7,434 nt of DNA from NCBI GenBank assembly GCA_046727435.1, contig JBKPCR010000530.1, forward strand, positions 1 to 7,434, written 5' to 3'. The notes beneath the pieces were generated by a model, which saw nothing but the letters and a program-made list of their open reading frames with translations, was not told where the DNA came from and made no database searches. The position numbers and the translations under genes are program-made. Of this stretch, positions 5,808-7,434 are shown piece after piece. Within the stretch, counting starts at the first letter, position 1; each line of letters begins with the position of its first letter. The DNA comes from CAVPRW01 sp046727435 [NCBI: bacterium] (GTDB lineage: Bacteria > Tectomicrobia > Entotheonellia > J063).

Positions 5808-7434
5808 CTATTCACCACTCTGCTGCAAGAGTTTGGCGACGAGGCCGGTCCAACCGGTTTGATGGCTGGCGCCGAGGCCTGCGCCGTTATCGCCATGGAA
5901 GTACTCGTAGAACAGCACGAAGTCTTGCCAGTGCGGATCGCGCTGGAATTTGGCGCTGCCGCCGTATACCGGTCTGCGATCATCGGCATCGCGCAGGAAG
6001 ATGCGCGTCAGTCGCCGGGAAAGGTCAGCTGCCACGTCCCACAGGCTCATCAGCTGCCCTGAGCCGGTGGGGCATTCGACCTTCAGGTCGTCGCCGAAGT
6101 AATAGTGAAACTTCTGCAACGATTCGATGATCAGATAGTTCACCGGAAACCACACCGGACCCCGCCAGTTCGAGTTACCGCCGAACAGGCTGGTGCTCGA
6201 TTCGGCCGGCTCATAGCGCACCTGATAGTCCATCCCATTACACGTCAGCATATAGGGGCGATCGCGATGGACCTGCGACACCGACCTGACGCCGTGGGGT
6301 GACAGGAACTCGCCTTCATCTAGCATCAGCCGCAGCACGCGCGGGATCTGTTCACGGGTGACGATGGAGAGCAAGCGCCGCACCCCATTGGGCGTCTCCA
6401 CCATATCCACATGTTCACGAAAGTCGGGCCGGTTATCGATGAACCATTGCATGCGCCGTTTGAACCCGGGCAGGCGATCCACAATGTCCGGCTCCAGGGT
6501 TTCCACCGCGAACAGAGGGATGAGACCCACCATCGAGCGCACGCGCATCTTCTCGTAGCGCCCGTCTGGAAGACTCAGCACGTCGTAGTAGAAGCCGTCG
6601 TCCTCATCCCAGAGCTCGATGCCATTGTCGCCGCGGTGGTCCATGGCATGGGCGATATAGACGAAGTGCTCGAAGAACTTCGAGGCGACGTTCTCATAAG
6701 CGGTATTTTCACGGGCCAGCTCCAAGGCGATCGCCAGCATGTTCAGACAGAACATGCCCATCCAGGCCGTCCCATCCGACTGCTCGAGGTGCCCCCCGGT
6801 GGGGAGTGGGGCACTGCGATCGAAGACGCCGATATTGTCGAGTCCGAGAAATCCCCCTTGAAAGACGTTCTTGCCCTCGGCATCCTTGCGGTTGACCCAC
6901 CAGGTGAAGTTGAGCAATAGCTTGTGGAAGACGTGTTCGAGGAAGGTCCGATCACCCTTGCCCCGACGCTTCTGCTCGATCTTGTACACGCGCCAGGCGG
7001 CCCAGGCATGGACGGGAGGATTGACGTCGCTAAAAGACCATTCGTAGGCCGGCAGTTGCCCGTTGGGATGCATGTACCACTCACGCAGCATCAACACCAG
7101 TTGCTGCTTGGCGAAGTCGGAATCTACTAACGCCAGCGGAATGCAGTGGAAGGCCAGATCCCATGCGGCGTACCAGGGATACTCCCACTTATCCGGCATG
7201 GAGATGACGTCGTCGTTATACAAATGTCCCCATTCGCGGTTGCGGCCGCGTCGTCGCTCCGGTGGCGGTGGTGGCAGGGCGGGGTCGCCGCGTAACCACT
7301 GCTCGACGACGTAGTGATAAAACTGCTTGGACCAGAGGAGACCCCCAAAGGCTTGGCGCATGACGCTTTGGGCATCGGGCGACAGATTCTGTGGAATCAC
7401 TGTGGCATAGAATTCGTCAGCTTCGTGTAGGCGC
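5808..7434 (-). CDS. GH63/MGH1-like glycoside hydrolase, 5' partial
   Basis: C-terminal 541 residues of a large glycoside hydrolase of the GH63 (processing glucosidase/mannosylglycerate hydrolase-like) type. Full-length relatives are often 850-900 residues. The GTG at 7400 is not the start, because family-like sequence ([20 protein letters not shown]) continues to the window edge. Numbered from that GTG, conserved blocks are [10 protein letters not shown] (21-30), [12 protein letters not shown] (74-85), [14 protein letters not shown] (121-134), [13 protein letters not shown] (202-214), [17 protein letters not shown] (407-423) and [21 protein letters not shown] (497-517). These are typical of the (alpha/alpha)6-barrel fold. 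E499 is a candidate catalytic base and D81 or D209 a candidate acid; I cannot assign them firmly. The C-terminus is complete. The likely reaction is release of glucose from an alpha-glucoside, and coupling to the adjacent glucose dehydrogenase supports this. No signal peptide can be judged. Confidence 0.85.
   Translation of the reverse strand, partial: RLHEADEFYATVIPQNLSPDAQSVMRQAFGGLLWSKQFYHYVVEQWLRGDPALPPPPPERRRGRNREWGHLYNDDVISMPDKWEYPWYAAWDLAFHCIPLALVDSDFAKQQLVLMLREWYMHPNGQLPAYEWSFSDVNPPVHAWAAWRVYKIEQKRRGKGDRTFLEHVFHKLLLNFTWWVNRKDAEGKNVFQGGFLGLDNIGVFDRSAPLPTGGHLEQSDGTAWMGMFCLNMLAIALELARENTAYENVASKFFEHFVYIAHAMDHRGDNGIELWDEDDGFYYDVLSLPDGRYEKMRVRSMVGLIPLFAVETLEPDIVDRLPGFKRRMQWFIDNRPDFREHVDMVETPNGVRRLLSIVTREQIPRVLRLMLDEGEFLSPHGVRSVSQVHRDRPYMLTCNGMDYQVRYEPAESSTSLFGGNSNWRGPVWFPVNYLIIESLQKFHYYFGDDLKVECPTGSGQLMSLWDVAADLSRRLTRIFLRDADDRRPVYGGSAKFQRDPHWQDFVLFYEYFHGDNGAGLGASHQTGWTGLVAKLLQQSGE

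Overview
This is a bacterial window of fairly high G+C (roughly 55-60% by eye) with two different halves. The host cannot be fixed from the sequence alone. The gene types fit a Gram-negative bacterium (proteobacterial or Nitrospirota-like), and that is inference only.

Left half (about 1-3140, plus strand): this looks like a decayed integron gene-cassette array. Two imperfect inverted repeats at 681-777 and 2266-2353 have the full architecture of attC recombination sites. Each has outer R''/R' boxes, 5-nt and 6-7-nt spacers, and L''/L' arms that differ by single extrahelical bases. Both point the same way. Around them lie small membrane-protein genes: the 3' part of a DUF2182 gene, an 88-residue membrane protein, the first half of a TMEM175-type (DUF1211) potassium-channel gene, the last six blades of a Vgb-like beta-propeller gene, a DUF1772-like four-helix membrane protein, and the start of another small membrane protein. 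Two abrupt junctions are visible. Near 1408-1412 the TMEM175 gene breaks off and the Vgb-like gene begins in mid-protein. Near 3136 the last membrane protein loses its homologous sequence and runs into tag. The segment between the two attC sites (1,576 bp) is best read as two cassettes fused by an internal deletion. No integrase gene lies in the window.

Middle (3184-3789, plus strand): an intact tag gene for DNA-3-methyladenine glycosylase I, whose ATG overlaps the stop of the truncated upstream frame (TGATG).

Right half (3858-7434, minus strand): in transcription order, a large GH63/MGH1-like glycoside hydrolase (5' end outside the window), then 23 bp later a zinc-dependent glucose 1-dehydrogenase of the archaeal/haloarchaeal type, then after 190 bp a uridine-kinase-like P-loop kinase. 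The first two look like an operon that releases glucose from an unknown glucoside and oxidises it to gluconolactone. The kinase substrate is unknown. It converges with tag across a 68-bp gap that shows no clear terminator. No RNA gene, CRISPR array, insertion sequence or phage gene was seen.
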